Origin: Dromaius novaehollandiae
Taxonomy: Eukaryota > Chordata > Aves > Casuariiformes > Dromaiidae
Length of the DNA stretch: 64,000 nucleotides
Assembly (NCBI RefSeq): GCF_036370855.1
Contig: NC_088112.1
Coordinates: 17,104,469-17,168,468 of the forward strand
Direction of reading: 5' to 3'
This document shows positions 46,531 through 59,345 of this stretch, piece after piece. Position 1 is the first letter of the stretch; the number at the start of each line of letters is the position of its first letter. A program made the position numbers and the translations under genes. The notes below the pieces were generated by a model. That model ran no database searches. It was not told the DNA's origin and saw nothing but the letters and a program-made list of their open reading frames with translations.

Positions 46531-49500
46531 TCCTGTGAGACCTGCGACTAGGGCAGTGTGCAGGAGAGACGCAGGCAGAAGAGGTAACACATAAACCCAG
46601 TTTTATCAGCTCCTTCTCTTGGTTTACGTCTGTTCCATAACAAAACCATTCCCAATTTGTGATTCTATTTGATTCATCCGAAAGAAATCATTGATTTGTG
46701 CTTATATTCTGAATGTTCACTGATTATTCACTTAGTGTTTAGGGTAAAACAAATCTATAGCTTGCTAGTTTAAGTGAAGCTGCCAGTCATCTCCAGACAG
46801 CTTTGAAGCCTACTAAATTACGAAGAGACTGCTTTGGTGATAAATTTGGCAAAACTGCAGACAGGCTACTGCAGGTTACTTTGGTTCCCTGCTGCATTAA
46901 GTGCAGCGGTTTGTATCAGCTCTCCCTGCTCACAAAAACCAAACCAGTCCCCAAAGAACTGATCGCCCTTTCCGCTAACGACATGCAGAAACGCTAACAA
47001 ATGCCCGCTGTGTCGTGTAAGGCAGTCCAGCTCGGTGCTGAGCTGTGCACCCACGCACCGCTGCAGGTGCTGGCCAGGCATCTCCAGGAAACCACGGTCT
47101 GGACCCGAGGTCCACGGCGATGGGGCTGTTTGGGGTGAGAGCAGAGAAGATCTTCTGCTGGCATGTCCAGCTCACAGCGCGAGGAAAGTACAGTGTGTCT
47201 CTGCTTATAGCCACTAATGGGAAAACATGACCCTACTTAGGGTTGGGTTGCAAAAAGCCTTTGCATAGCTTTGTTTCAAGAACGTGAGTTTACTTCTGAA
47301 GTAGTAAGTGGCTAAATACTTGTCTCCCGTTGACACCAGTGAATGCAAGCTGAGATTTGCAAGCCTGAGTTTGAAACAACAGGGTTAACAAAAACCCTCG
47401 GCTGTTCCAGGCAGCTCGCTCTGTCTTGCTTTTCTTTCCTTGCCTTTGGATTTGAAAATCCTGGCGATGAGGCTGAAATGTCTGTAGAGTCGATGAAAAG
47501 GCTCTGCACCCGCTCGCGCCAGCCGAGCCTGGGCAGAGCTGTTTGTCCCTTCGGAGTTGTGGTGCTCCTGGCTGCAGACTTCCTTGATGGTCTCCTGGGG
47601 GGCCAAGCAACCCCCGAAAAGTTTTTGGAAACAAAGGTTTACGTTTTATGTGAAGATTTCTAATGCCATTGGTATTATGGCGATTCTAATTTTGGCTTTT
47701 TTGTTTTTCCACAAATGGGAACGTCAGAGGTCAGCTGGGCTTGGGGGCTGGAGAGGGTTGCCGTGGAGGCAGAAGTTACTGAGCAAATTAAAGGCTCATG
47801 AAAACTATTAAAATAAGCAAAGGGCTTTTGCCGGGGCTCGAAGGTTAACTCTCTTGTTAAGAGAGGCTTTGCAGGGATTGCCGATCAAGCATCTGTTTAA
47901 TAACTTCCTGATTTGGGGAGCTGATTGTTGTCTTGGACAGGGAAGTGCATTTTTTTGCCTTTTTAATGTTAATTGGAGTGTGCGTGGGGGCGGGGGGGGT
48001 TATTCAGTTATATCCTTTTTTGCTTTGTGTTTTGAGCCACCGCTTAAAAACGGCTCGTGTCAGGCTTCCGTTGTGAAATCAGAGAATCTGGGAAGGGCAG
48101 ATTTCTATTTGAAATAATCTCTCTTTCTGCGTTAATCGTGCCGTTGGCCGCTTCTCCTTCTGTTTCTGTCCTGGTGTCAAGTCACATTCTTGTCTCCGAG
48201 ATCAGTGCATTGCCATGGACGCACCTCCGATGCACAGAGACAGCGCTGTAACTTCATCTGCTCTCCTGCATGACCCTGTCTGGGAATGACTCTGCTAATA
48301 TTTAAATATTCCTGCCCTCTTGTGCTATGTACAGCGTAAATACTTACTCAAAGGTTGCTCTGTGTTTTGAAGTCACCCAACGTACTTGTGCAAGTTGTTC
48401 TCATTTCTGCTTATTTTACAGTGGACAGCAATAGCATTAAAATGTAAATAGTTGGGTTTTAAAGGAGCTTCTGTGTAAAAATTAATATCCTCCTAGCTTT
48501 TATTTTCCTGATGGGTTTTGTTGAGTTGCATTGTCAATTTAATTTCCACCATAATTGTTGCACTTGTATTTTAAGACTTGTTGGTATTAGGACAGTTACC
48601 AAACCAGGGAAGAGCATGGCATTGACCCGTGTCAGTGCCACTAACTGGTTACATCAGTTCCTCAAAGGTCATCCCGATCACGTCTTTAAGACTCCCTTAA
48701 ATAGCATAGCTTTTTTTTCTTCCCTCTCTCTGTGATGGCAAGAGCTTTCAGGAAATAAGGTTTAACCTGGAGACCTTTTTTGTCCCTTGCTCCTTGAATG
48801 TACGCTGTAATAAATCTTGTAGGTATTGTCATTGCTCTGAAGAATTTCATGGTTGGCCTGATAGGAGCCCTGCAGCACCACAAAACTTGTGCAAACCCCT
48901 TGCATATAATTGTAGAAACATTTCTAACCCTGAGGTATGACCTGCTTAAAAAACACGTGCTAAGGATACGTGTTTGTCCAGCCTGTTTTATTCAAAGCAT
49001 TGTAAAAACACTAAGCCTGTCATTAACGACAAGATCTTCATGCAGAAGAAGCTGGGGAAAGTTTCCTAGTGAAGACCGTGCTGCTGTGCTCCTCCGCTCC
49101 CCAACGGATGGGAGCTCAGAGGAGCAGAGCTGCCGTGCCGCGTACCCATTGCACATCACTGCCTGCAATTTGAGGAGCAAGAAAAATATCTGTATTGATT
49201 GTAGGGCGGATGGATCTGGATGGTGTTGGACTCTCTCAGACTTAACAACTGCCACAGAAAAATACCTGTCAAATGAATTATTCAGTTAATGCTGGTGAAA
49301 ACTGTGTGGTGGTCTCCTCTCCCTCCTCTGTAGCCTCAGACTGTGATCTTTTGCCTTTTTTTTGATCTTGCCTTTCGTGTTTTAACTATTCCTTTTTCAT
49401 GTCATATCTCATTGCATTTTCTCCACAGTTGTCTTTGATATCTCATTTCTCTTTGTCTTCCATTGGCCTCTATTTCCTCTCCTGACCTTTCTTTTTCCTT

Positions 49501-50039
49501 TGATTTTTGTGGAAAATAAGTAGGACAGACTTCTTCTCACATGTCTCTCCCTCTCTTAATCTCGTCCGTTTTGAATTATTCACTGTTCCAGGAACTTCAC
49601 CGGATGCTTACCAAATAACGTGGCTCCCCTAACTCCAGGCCATCATTTTGGTAGGAAGGTTGAGCAGAGGGTAGGGTGGCTGGGGAAAGAAGGTATCGCC
49701 AGTGCCCTGCAGTTCAGAGTGGAGATTGCTCTGAGTCCCTCCTCCAGGTCTCCCATCTCGTCCACCTTCAGACCAGTGTCTCATGTCCGTTGTCTTCAGC
49801 TAATGTGTACTCATGACTGGCTGAGAAGAGATTTTTCCTCCAGTCTGGAGGTTAACTTCTTGTGCGTGAGCCGTGGCCAGCCCAGACGATGCATGGTCCA
49901 AGTATGCACGTGTCCAGTGCCTTGGACTGCTGTAAACGCAAAAATTTGATGTTTCTTGTTAAGATATCCCCCCCTTCAGCATTCCTGATTCAGGGACAGA
50001 CATCTGTTTGATCTAGAAAGCAAAAAAGGAGACAAAAAG

Positions 50040-51200
50040 GTCTTCACAGTGAGTGGGGCTGGAATCAGATGCTGGGCACGAGCCCCATGGGACCCGATGG
50101 AGCCATCATCCGCCTTGGCCAAGGCTGCCCCTGGTGTGTCTGTGGTGGCTTGCGGGACTCAGCGTAAGGCTCACAACCCCTGCTAGCGCGATCGATCAGC
50201 TTGGCCGCGAGACCTCTGGCAGCAGCGCTCTGACGGTTGCCTCCAGTGTCTGTGTTGTCACAGGTCATCAAAGGTGATCTTCTGAGGCGAACGCCAGGAA
50301 AAGGGCACGGCGGGAGAATGTGCACTTTATTGATCGCTGGACGCAGAAGTGCAATGTAAATTCCCACTGCAGCAGTGATGGAGCGGGCTTAGCGATGTGT
50401 AGTATCCTCCTTCAGAGACCTGTGAAATAGCTGGGGGCACCCGTGCCTTCCAGGAGCTCGTGGTCCAGATGAGCTGATGCTTCTGCTCAGAGTGTGCTTA
50501 AGCCTAGGACCAAGGGAGGCAACAGGCGGTCCATTGGGTAGTTTCCTCCATGTCCTAACCCTGAAGGTTGCGAGTGGGGCCAAGTGAGATGTTGAGCTCT
50601 TGACTTGAGATGGTGGCCACTGTGATAATAAATCCTCATTGGTTCAGATGTGTCACCCTTTGCACAGTGCTGGCTGATTGTAAATATTGTGCACAGATGG
50701 TACTTCTGATGTCTTTTTGGTGAACCTGAGAGGTTCACACAAGGAGTAGGTGTGCTGCGTGAAATGGAAGGGTTGTTGGTTGTGTCCCCCTGAATCGGTC
50801 GGGTTACTTGTGCTTGTCTTTTGTCTTGTGCCTGGACCGCACATTTCTCAGGGTAGGGTTTATCCACATTTGTGTCGTGGGGCTGGCACAAACAAGCACC
50901 TCCATCAACAAAGTGGCACCAAAGATGAATCCCTCTGCAAGGCAGCAGCAGGACAGGTGTGTAGAAGCACATTCCCTCTTTCAGCAGGTATTTGAGGTTG
51001 GTGATGAGGTCCAGGCAGCAAAATGGCAAAAAAGAGTGAGTAGTTAATATTGTGTGGTCATTGGAGTGCCCCTCTCTAGCAGCCCACCAGGCAAGAGGTG
51101 TTTTAAAAAATTGGAAATGCAAATTCCAGCTGTGTGCAAATTTCTTAATTTGTTCTCTGAAATTATCCGCTGCTTTGTCGTTCCAGGAAAGTTGCATGAA
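50040..51200 (-). mobile_element. Possible old LTR-retroelement remnant, antisense
   Basis: A tentative call. The minus strand has an unusually long open stretch (about 50487-51197) for an AT-balanced intron, followed downstream by an AATAAA (50326-50331) in an LTR-like position. No LTR boundary pair, primer-binding site or diagnostic viral protein motif could be recognised. If it is an element, it is broken and partial. Chance open sequence is the main alternative. Confidence 0.22.
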
Positions 51201-51239
51201 ACATTATTTTCACTGAGCTAAAAAGCTGACCAGGGTGAG

Positions 51240-52190
51240 AGAGGGTAAGAAACCAGAATGGTAAATGAACATAATTAGGACATGGATTGTGGGTTGGCTC
51301 CTTATAGATCAGTTTGTTTCATTAATGTCTGGTTCCACCCTGTCTGTCTGTTTTATTAGTTTAATTTATTACTTTCTGAAAGTGCCTCTCCAGTGAGCTG
51401 AAATATCTATTTACTGGAATTATTTGGTTACCACAAAAAAGTGCGCTTGGCATGTATTTGGCAAATATTAACTACTTTCTTCTGTTTCTTTTGCAATTTA
51501 ATTGTCTATTTATCTTGAGTATTGATTGCTGAAGGCCTTGGTAATTATTTGCTGATTTTGGAAATAATGATTTTAAAGGCTCAGATTACATTTGTAGTAT
51601 TAATCATTACCTTGGTGTGCTTGCCTCAGAGGATGGGATCTCTCTGATGGCTCCAATTCCAGTGTGAGCATTCACTGTCTGAAGCTATGCTTGTGTCTTA
51701 AAATAACAAGATAATTACTGGGGTTTTGTTCCTGAAGCTAAGCACATATTTACAGAGACACAAACCTGGCAGTCACAATTAAACCCTAAATTTGCTGTCC
51801 TCATTGGCAGTAGGAGTGGCCAGATTCTGTAGTCAAATAAAAAGATAATTTTGTTTTATTTATTTTCTGCTGTTCCACTCTTCAAAATAATTTAATGCCA
51901 TTTTGGTCCCAACTCTGGCAAGGCTGGTGGGGAAATGGACTGTCACTATGTAGTGGTGGTACAGCAGCAATGCATCTTTGTTTAGTGGGAGAGAAGAAAT
52001 ATTCTGGAAGGGTGTTACACTTGCAAATAAATGTGCTGGCGTACAGTGGCACATCTTGCATTGGGGGAAGGTGAGAAATTGAAAATTCTCTGCTGGGAGC
52101 TGAGTAATTGGCACCTGCTATTATTATGTCCCTCCTCCCCCTTTTAATAGCTTGTTTATAAAGATAACTCTCCTACAGATCTCATTACAA
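51240..52190. promoter_or_regulatory. AT-rich block resembling a conserved noncoding element
   Basis: Continuous AT-rich sequence with many TAATT/ATTA homeodomain-type cores, AATTATTTGCTGATTTTGG and GATAA motifs, and no coding or repeat signature. The texture resembles vertebrate conserved enhancers, but conservation cannot be seen from one sequence. Confidence 0.3.
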
Positions 52191-55100
52191 AGCTGTAAAA
52201 CATGCTTTTTTGAAAAATACATGCATTCTTGTTTATACGAGGTCTGAATACTTACTTTCTTGTGTTTCTACATGGAGGAAAGATAGTTTTTGTGTTGTCC
52301 AGGAATCTTTCCTCACTGCTATGCAGACTGTGTTTTCCTGCAGTGGATGCCCAACGGAGACGAGATGTCCTGGAAGGAGATGTAATTCTTCCATTAATAC
52401 AAAACCTGGCAGGCGGTTAGAGCGGCTGGGAGGAGAGTTTTGTCTTGTTGTTGTTTTAGGCCTCGAAGCAAGGGATTGTGTTGGCTGTTTGAATTATGTT
52501 GGCTTTATCTCCATCTGAGCTTGCATAGTGACATATATTGCTGGAGAACATGAAATGAGACATTTAGCATACGCCCCTGGGATCTCTCGTTGCCGTGAAT
52601 TCCACTTCTTTCTGGTGCATGAAGTGATTTGTTTAATTGGCTATAACAGTTTCATCCTTGTTCTTGTATTATTGGAGAGCGGTACAAAAGGAAGCCAGGA
52701 TCATTTTTTGAGTCTGTCCTGCATAATTTGATGACCAGGCCTGGTCAGCTCCATCCCGTGCAGGTGCACCGCTGTTTCCTACCTCCATCTCGTACAAGGG
52801 ATGCAGCGGGGTGAGTGTGTCCCCCTCTTCCCGTACGTCTGTGTGGGGACGGGAGAGGAGGTCAGGGCAAAATCGTGTCAATGGCAATTGTTTTCTAATT
52901 CTTTTTTTATCACCTTGCAGAACAAAAGATAGAAAGAGTCTCAGAAAAGAGGGCATTGCAGCAAGCCCTGGAAAGGATGTAATCTCTTTTCTTGGTACCG
53001 AGGTATAAAGATAATTCCAACCGGGATTGAATCAGCGGAGGGCAAATAATTCTCAAACAATCCGCTTATGGTGTTCCAGGACACGAATGCAAACCACTAA
53101 TGGGATAAAGAAGGATCTAGATAATTATCTTGGCTGCTTTAAATCCTGTCGTTTCATGAGAGTACTCTTGCGTGGACACTAATTTCATGTGTATGAAATG
53201 CTAAAGCTGACTAGATGCTTTTAGAAGTTAGCTGTTATTTTATTCCAAAACAGAGACGTCATCCCTTGGTGATCATCCATCTTTTATCTACCTGGTTGGT
53301 CCTAATAAATCTGCTTTCTGGTCTCTGCTATCCTATTTGCTTTATCTCCCCCATAGCAGGTTAAGACTATGACATGTTCTGTCCAGGGCAGATTCAAAAC
53401 CTCCCTCATCCTTTTTTCCTCCCACCCCCTATTTTGTCTGGTGTAGTGGGAGACTTCCTGGGTTCCCCCCCTCACCCCTTTTTTTCAGCCAGTAATGCTG
53501 CTGTTTGAAGTCTGTCTAAAAGAGCTGTTTGCAATATAAAGGTGAGCAGGTATTGCGTGTTGCTGTCCCATTGGGCAAAGACTGGATTATTCACCAAATG
53601 AAAACCAGCCAAACGCAGTTTCTCCGCAGTAGACCCCTCTTGAATCGCAAGGTTCCCTCCTCCTTTTCTTGCCAGCATGGCAGTACAGCTAAGGGTCAGA
53701 TATCTTTCAGAGGTGCAGACAAGCTTCCTCCCTTTTAACAAGATGTCAGAGAAGAAAGGCAGCCCTGTCCAAGGTGGGCTTGGATTTCCAACCTCTTCCA
53801 TGTGGCATGCAGAGATGTTACAAGGGCCAGTCTTGCACTGAAATCCAAGGAGTCGGTATCTCAAATTTTGCCTTGGGAACAGAGGCTGGAAGTTGCTTTT
53901 GACACAAGATTTGCCGTTCATGTGACCGAGAACCGTGACCTGCCTGTGCAACTGGAGGGTGCCCTTAGAGGCATGCGAAGCTCTGCCCTGCTATTCCCAA
54001 GCATCGGTTTTGGACAGAGTGTGATAAGCAATTAGGCACACCAAGATAAGCTGCTTGCCTTGTGTGTTGATAGAAGGGGATGATCTTTGCAGCCTCTAGA
54101 AGGTATAGTATAGTGGTCACCTCTTGACTTGGTAACCTGTTTCTTGAATAGAAGCTCTTAAGCCACATTGCTCACACAGAAGACTCAGTGCTCAGATTCC
54201 TACACGTTCTGATCACAGCTGTTAGCTCTGTGGGTCTAGGAGCCTGGGTATGTTTTAACAGTTGTGCCTGTCCGAGCCTTTTGCCCAACAACTGTCTGCA
54301 TTCTGCAAGAGGAAGCCGCTGAAGTCTGGCAGTTGACTCCTAAAAATCAATTGATTGCTGCATGCGGCAAGATATCCATCTTATCTCTGAGAAAACCAGC
54401 TCTTCTACGTGCTCTTGAATTGCACAGAAATCTTAATTGGGATTTTTACCTGATTCTTGATATAACTTCATGCCCTTCGAATGAACCACTCACTAAGAAA
54501 TCTCGTTGCTTGCTAACTGTTAGAAGTTGTCTCGTTAGCTGAGTTGCAGGTGCCTAGCTGAAATCTCCCTTCTTCAAATCGGTGCTGAACCCTAGCTGAA
54601 GATGAAGTGGTACTTGGAACTGATCAGGCCGAGTGTTACCTTCAGGCTCCACGGAGCATAACAAACTATTCTGCCATCCCCTGCTCAGGTGAGTTGTACT
54701 CGGAGAAAAACTGTGGCTTATTCTGGATGTTGGCAGAGCCCTCAAAGTGTATGTTCGGTGTGCAGCTCATTTGAGAAGGACAGATGTTTCATGTCTCCTT
54801 TGGAATCTGTGGCAGATTGCTTGGCTCCTGAATAGTGTTGTCTGTGCTGTTTTTTATGACTTCTTAAATGCAGATCAAGATGTACTGTGATAATATTTAA
54901 AGGTCAGGCAAAATGATGACCTGCTAGCCTGTCATAGCAGCTATGGTCATCAAAGGAACTGTTTCACTGCTGGGACTGAAACTTTAAGCACTCATCTGTT
55001 AATCCGGAGTGCTGGTTGGAGATAATTCTTCTTAAAGGCTTCAAACCCAAGGTAGTAATTTCTATAACTCTTTCTGATCACAAGTCTGTGGTACCTAGAA

Positions 55101-57111
55101 GCCCCAGCTGAGTTCAAGACTCCTCTCTAGTGTGTCTTTAATGTGTTGAGTGCGCAGGAAGTCTTTCACATGGCCTTACCTTGAAAGGATGCGGTAGAAG
55201 AAGCGGCTCTATCAAGGTAACGCAGTCATCAGTGGCAGAATTGGCTGTTTAAAATCCATGTTTGCTACTTAGCATAATTCAGCGGCCAAGATTGCTGCCT
55301 TCTCTGGGGAGAGCATGGGGATAATTGGCAGACTTACTGCTTCAGCAGGCAGAAGGAAAGTGGAAGAAATTGGGAAAGCAAGAGGGGGGTTTGTAGGTGG
55401 GCAAAAATAATGCTCCTTGGTTACCAAATACTGTAGAAAAGATCAAGAGTGTCTTTTGTTTGTTGGTGTCTTCTGTAATGCATATGTGAGAGTGGGTGGA
55501 TTTTCCGTACCTGCGCTCTTGCCTAGTTGGGTTTTCAGTAGAAGTCCTTTTCTCTCCTCTTGCTACCTACTTCCTCCGAGTTACCCTCTTTCCCTTCTGG
55601 TCTGCCTACATTTCTTGCTTTGATTTCAACTATTTATAGTATTTCTGTTCCCCTTAAACTACTCTCTGTGTACTGTTTAAACAGCTGACACTTTCCGAGC
55701 TCATTTTGCTGATCAGTGAAGTGACGATCCTTATGCACAGAGCTCATTGAAAGCATTTCAGGGCTCTTCGGCATTAGTAACGATGTAAATGTTAGATTGC
55801 AATTGGATCTTGTGTTTTGGAAGGTTTTGATTGTAGCTGGTGAAATCATGATCCTCTTATTAATGTGGAGGAAGAGGAGAAAACTACAGAAGGTAACAAA
55901 AGGAGAGGAAGAGCTGTTTTGCAGTGGTACATGCATCTTTTTTTGGTGAAATTTAATCAGCTGAAAACAGGACATATAGTCTCCTCTCGGTTACATCACT
56001 GTGTGTCCTGAAGAGCCTTGTCAAAATCACTTCATTTTATTTAAACCAAATTTGGTGTAACAGAGAGGAGAATCTATGGCGGCAGAGAAATCTGGGCTTA
56101 CGGGGAGATTGCTTGAAGTCAGCAGCAACGTTGCGAGAGCAGGCAGGTTTAATTTACTGTTCAATTTAGTAGTCCCTCATTCTTGCCTCTGCAGTATTAA
56201 GCTTAGAGACAGTAAGCAGAAAATATTGGTTTAAAACCCTTTCTTCATTGCCGCTGTGTTCAAACTGAATTAACTCTCTTTCAAAGACAGTGTTTGCACT
56301 ATAGGAAACATCTGCCACGGCCCAAATCGTATTTGAGGCTGGAATTAAAATGTATGCAACTCTTCAGTGGCGAACAATGAAGACACGAATCCTCTTCGTT
56401 GCCAACAGTTGTTTTGCCAGGCGCGATTTGTACGCCTCTCTTGTACCTGTGCAGCTAGGAGAACGTGTCGCTGGAATACAAACCAGCGCAATGTGTCGAA
56501 GGAAATAATGACTTGAAGGTGAAGTGGCTTGCTGGAATGCCAACTAATTCCTTATCTGAAGCGTATCTTTATTTATTTGTATTCTATTAACAGGGTTTCT
56601 GAAATATGCTGTGGGTACATGATTGCGTTCACAGTGGATCTGTGTTGAAGGGCAATATTCACGTGCAAGTGCTGCCACGTGAAATGCTTGGTCTCTCTTG
56701 GCTCCTCTATCTAGAGAGTTGACGTAAGCTCTTATGGAAAGGACGAACAATTTTAGACCTGTTCTAGATATAGTCCTTAAAGGTTTTTTGACTGTGTAAC
56801 TGAGAAGAGCTTTTGAAAAGGTGTAAGAAGACGCAAGCCTAGACTGGCCACCGGAAGGCTGTCTCTTTGCCTAAAGAGTGCTTTCAGTCTGCTCAATTAA
56901 GCAAGATTAAAGCTCCTGTTTTATGGATTATGGGGTCTATCTGACTGTTTAGGCTGCCTTCTGGCTTGCATTGAGTGAAGACTGTTGAAGTGTGAAAAAA
57001 TTGTTCAGGTTCTTTAAATTGTGTCCTGTCTTTTGGCAAGAATTGCAGAGACACTTGCAAAATAAACCAAGGAGCGATGAATAAAAGCAACCTGGGAGTT
57101 TGAGCCGGGCT

Positions 57112-57153
57112 TGGTGGCATGTGCTAATGCTTTTGGTGGCATGTGCTAATGCT
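57112..57153 (+). repeat. 21-bp tandem duplication
   Basis: TTGGTGGCATGTGCTAATGCT occurs twice in direct succession (longer shared unit includes one more T). Perfect copies suggest a recent event. Confidence 0.85.
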
Positions 57154-58689
57154 TTATTGCTGCTGCCGAGTGGCAAAAATAGTTACCTTGTGTATTTCTG
57201 GGGTTAGTTATGTGATTTTTGCCAAACTCAAGATGGATTTGTGAACATTTTAGGTCAGACTGACAGCTCCAGAGGCCCCAAAACAGTCAGATGATGATGG
57301 TAGTACCGGGCTCATGGCGGTAATTGTGCCTGCAAGGAGCCCATGCAGCGGCTGCCAAGGGGGTGTCCGAGGAGGTGTCTCAGCGTGGAGGGGCTGCCCT
57401 GGGGCTGGCGTGGCAGGATCTTGCCCCATTCAGCCCTATTTCCCCCAGCAAGACTTTTGGTGATGGGCAAATGGTCCGTGCAGTAAGGCAGCCTTTGCCA
57501 AAGCAGCAGGTAGCTGTTAATTTGCTCTGAGGTTGAGCAGATTGCTTCTCCCCTTGTGTAAACCCGGGTGCTGAAGGGACGGAAGGACAGGAGTTACAGG
57601 TCACGCCAAAATCTGCTGCCGTTGCAGAAGAAAGGGATAGATTTTTATGGGTTTTTTTGCAGCACTTCTTTTCTGACTTCCTAAAAAGCTTCCTTTTTAT
57701 AAATCTCTGTAAATGCTTTATAGGCTGAGTGCTGTAACTTTGAATAGTTCCTGGGAAAGTGATGGTAAATTTTGACCGCTTGCAGCTGATGTCTTCAGGT
57801 TCTTGAGGAGCCTGCTCTTGGTTTGTGATGTGGTTTTTTACTGCTTTTAAATGAGCGATTTTATATAACTTCTGAGTATTGGCAGGCTTACAATCATGCT
57901 CTCTTTTTTTTCTTTTTTTGGTTTAAGCCTGTTTTTTCCAAAGGAACAAAGCTTATGCCCTTCATCCTAACAGCTTTCAAAGCTCTAGTCTCGTTTTAGC
58001 CAAATTGGGCAGCAGTATGGAAATCTCAGAGGCAATCTAAAGTCTTTCGGGTATTTTTGAAAATAGCCAGGTAGGCAGAAAAGGGCAGGTCTGTTGGAGA
58101 AAAGGCTGCGGTAAGAGTTCTTCCGGCAGGCTGCAGAAAATCCATACGCAAGACGTTATCTTAAGAAAGCCCTGGCCGCGAGAAACGCTTTGATCAAAGC
58201 TTTCAATTGAATGCAGGACGCCAAGACGTCGGATTCGTTAGCCCTTGAAAGCACCATCCGCTTTGCCGCCCTCCAGAAAAACCCTACAAGAAGAGAAAAG
58301 AGGGGAAAAATTCTGAATTATTTCCAGGAACGTGGCGTGCCTCGGTTTACCTCCTAGGCTTTGCTTGGTTCGCTGGTGCTCGCGGGGCCGGCGCGGTGGT
58401 CGGACCGTGCCTGCTGCAAGGGACTCAATGTGGGCTGGGGCCAAATGCCACCGCACGAGGGAGTCCCCTCCGCTCCGGCCGGAGATGTCCCGGGAGAGGG
58501 GACAAGCACAGCTGCCCGCGGCGTCACTGCTGTGCCCCGCAGCGGAGGAGCGGGAAGACCACGGAGATGGATGGGGCCAGCGAGGGGAAAACTAAGGGTC
58601 TAGAAAACTGCTGTTTGCTGCACTGGCTGACTTCCCGGCATTGCCAGGGCGGGTTTCCTGAAACAAAGAAAATGTTATCTTTCTGCTTT

Positions 58690-59000
58690 TGTTTTTTGGC
58701 AGTGGCTCCGTCCGTTTTGATATTCCTAGCTATTGCTAATGCCTCATTCTCTAATTCTCATTGCTCCAACAGCTTTGTTTTTCCTCATTGCAATCAGGAT
58801 AATGCAATACAATATTGCACTAAGAATTTCAGCTATTCAATTACCTTTCAGAAGTTGACTTAATTGGCTCTTTAAGTGATAGCGCTCCATTGTATGCAAT
58901 CAGCACGGCTCAAGGAGGGAGCAGGAAGAGGCTAAGGACTTTGTTTCTAATCAATAAATAAAGGTCTTTGAAATAATGCTACTTGCGATTTGTATCACCG
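58690..59000. promoter_or_regulatory. AT-rich candidate conserved noncoding element
   Basis: Dense in ATTGCAATCA/ATGCAATACAATATTGCA C/EBP-like palindromes and TTAATTGG/TCAATTA homeodomain cores. No repeat or coding match. Confidence 0.3.
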
Positions 59001-59199
59001 GTTAAATTACACCGAAGAGGATAGTCTGTGTTCGTTGTGGAGCACAGCTATAACGGAGTAATAACCCTTTGCTCTCAGCAAGCATGTAGGCTATTTTATT
59101 GTGTGTTTTCAGCAAATCCAGTTCTCCCCTTGTGTTTTTTTCCCCCCTAGGTATTACAGAAAGCCAAACGCAAGCGGCTGCTGAGCCTAGCACAGATGG

Positions 59200-59345
59200 T
59201 TTGGAAGGGTCTAATATGTGATGACTAATCATTTATTTTGCACCTCATAAAGTATGCAAATGAACGAGATACCTGGTGATAAATAATTCAAAATGGAGAT
59301 ACAAGGCAAAGGGAGATCACAGATGAAATGAATATACAGTAAACA
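59200..59345. promoter_or_regulatory. Candidate element with POU octamer
   Basis: Contains a perfect ATGCAAAT octamer (59254-59261), flanked by TGACTAATCATTTATTTTGC and GATAAATAATTCAAAATGG. This combination is typical of developmental enhancers, but it is unproven here. Confidence 0.3.

Noticed and set aside
48798-49289. 163-codon open frame in MGAT4B intron 1
   Set aside because: No resemblance to MGAT4B exons or any family I know, and no supporting splice sites.
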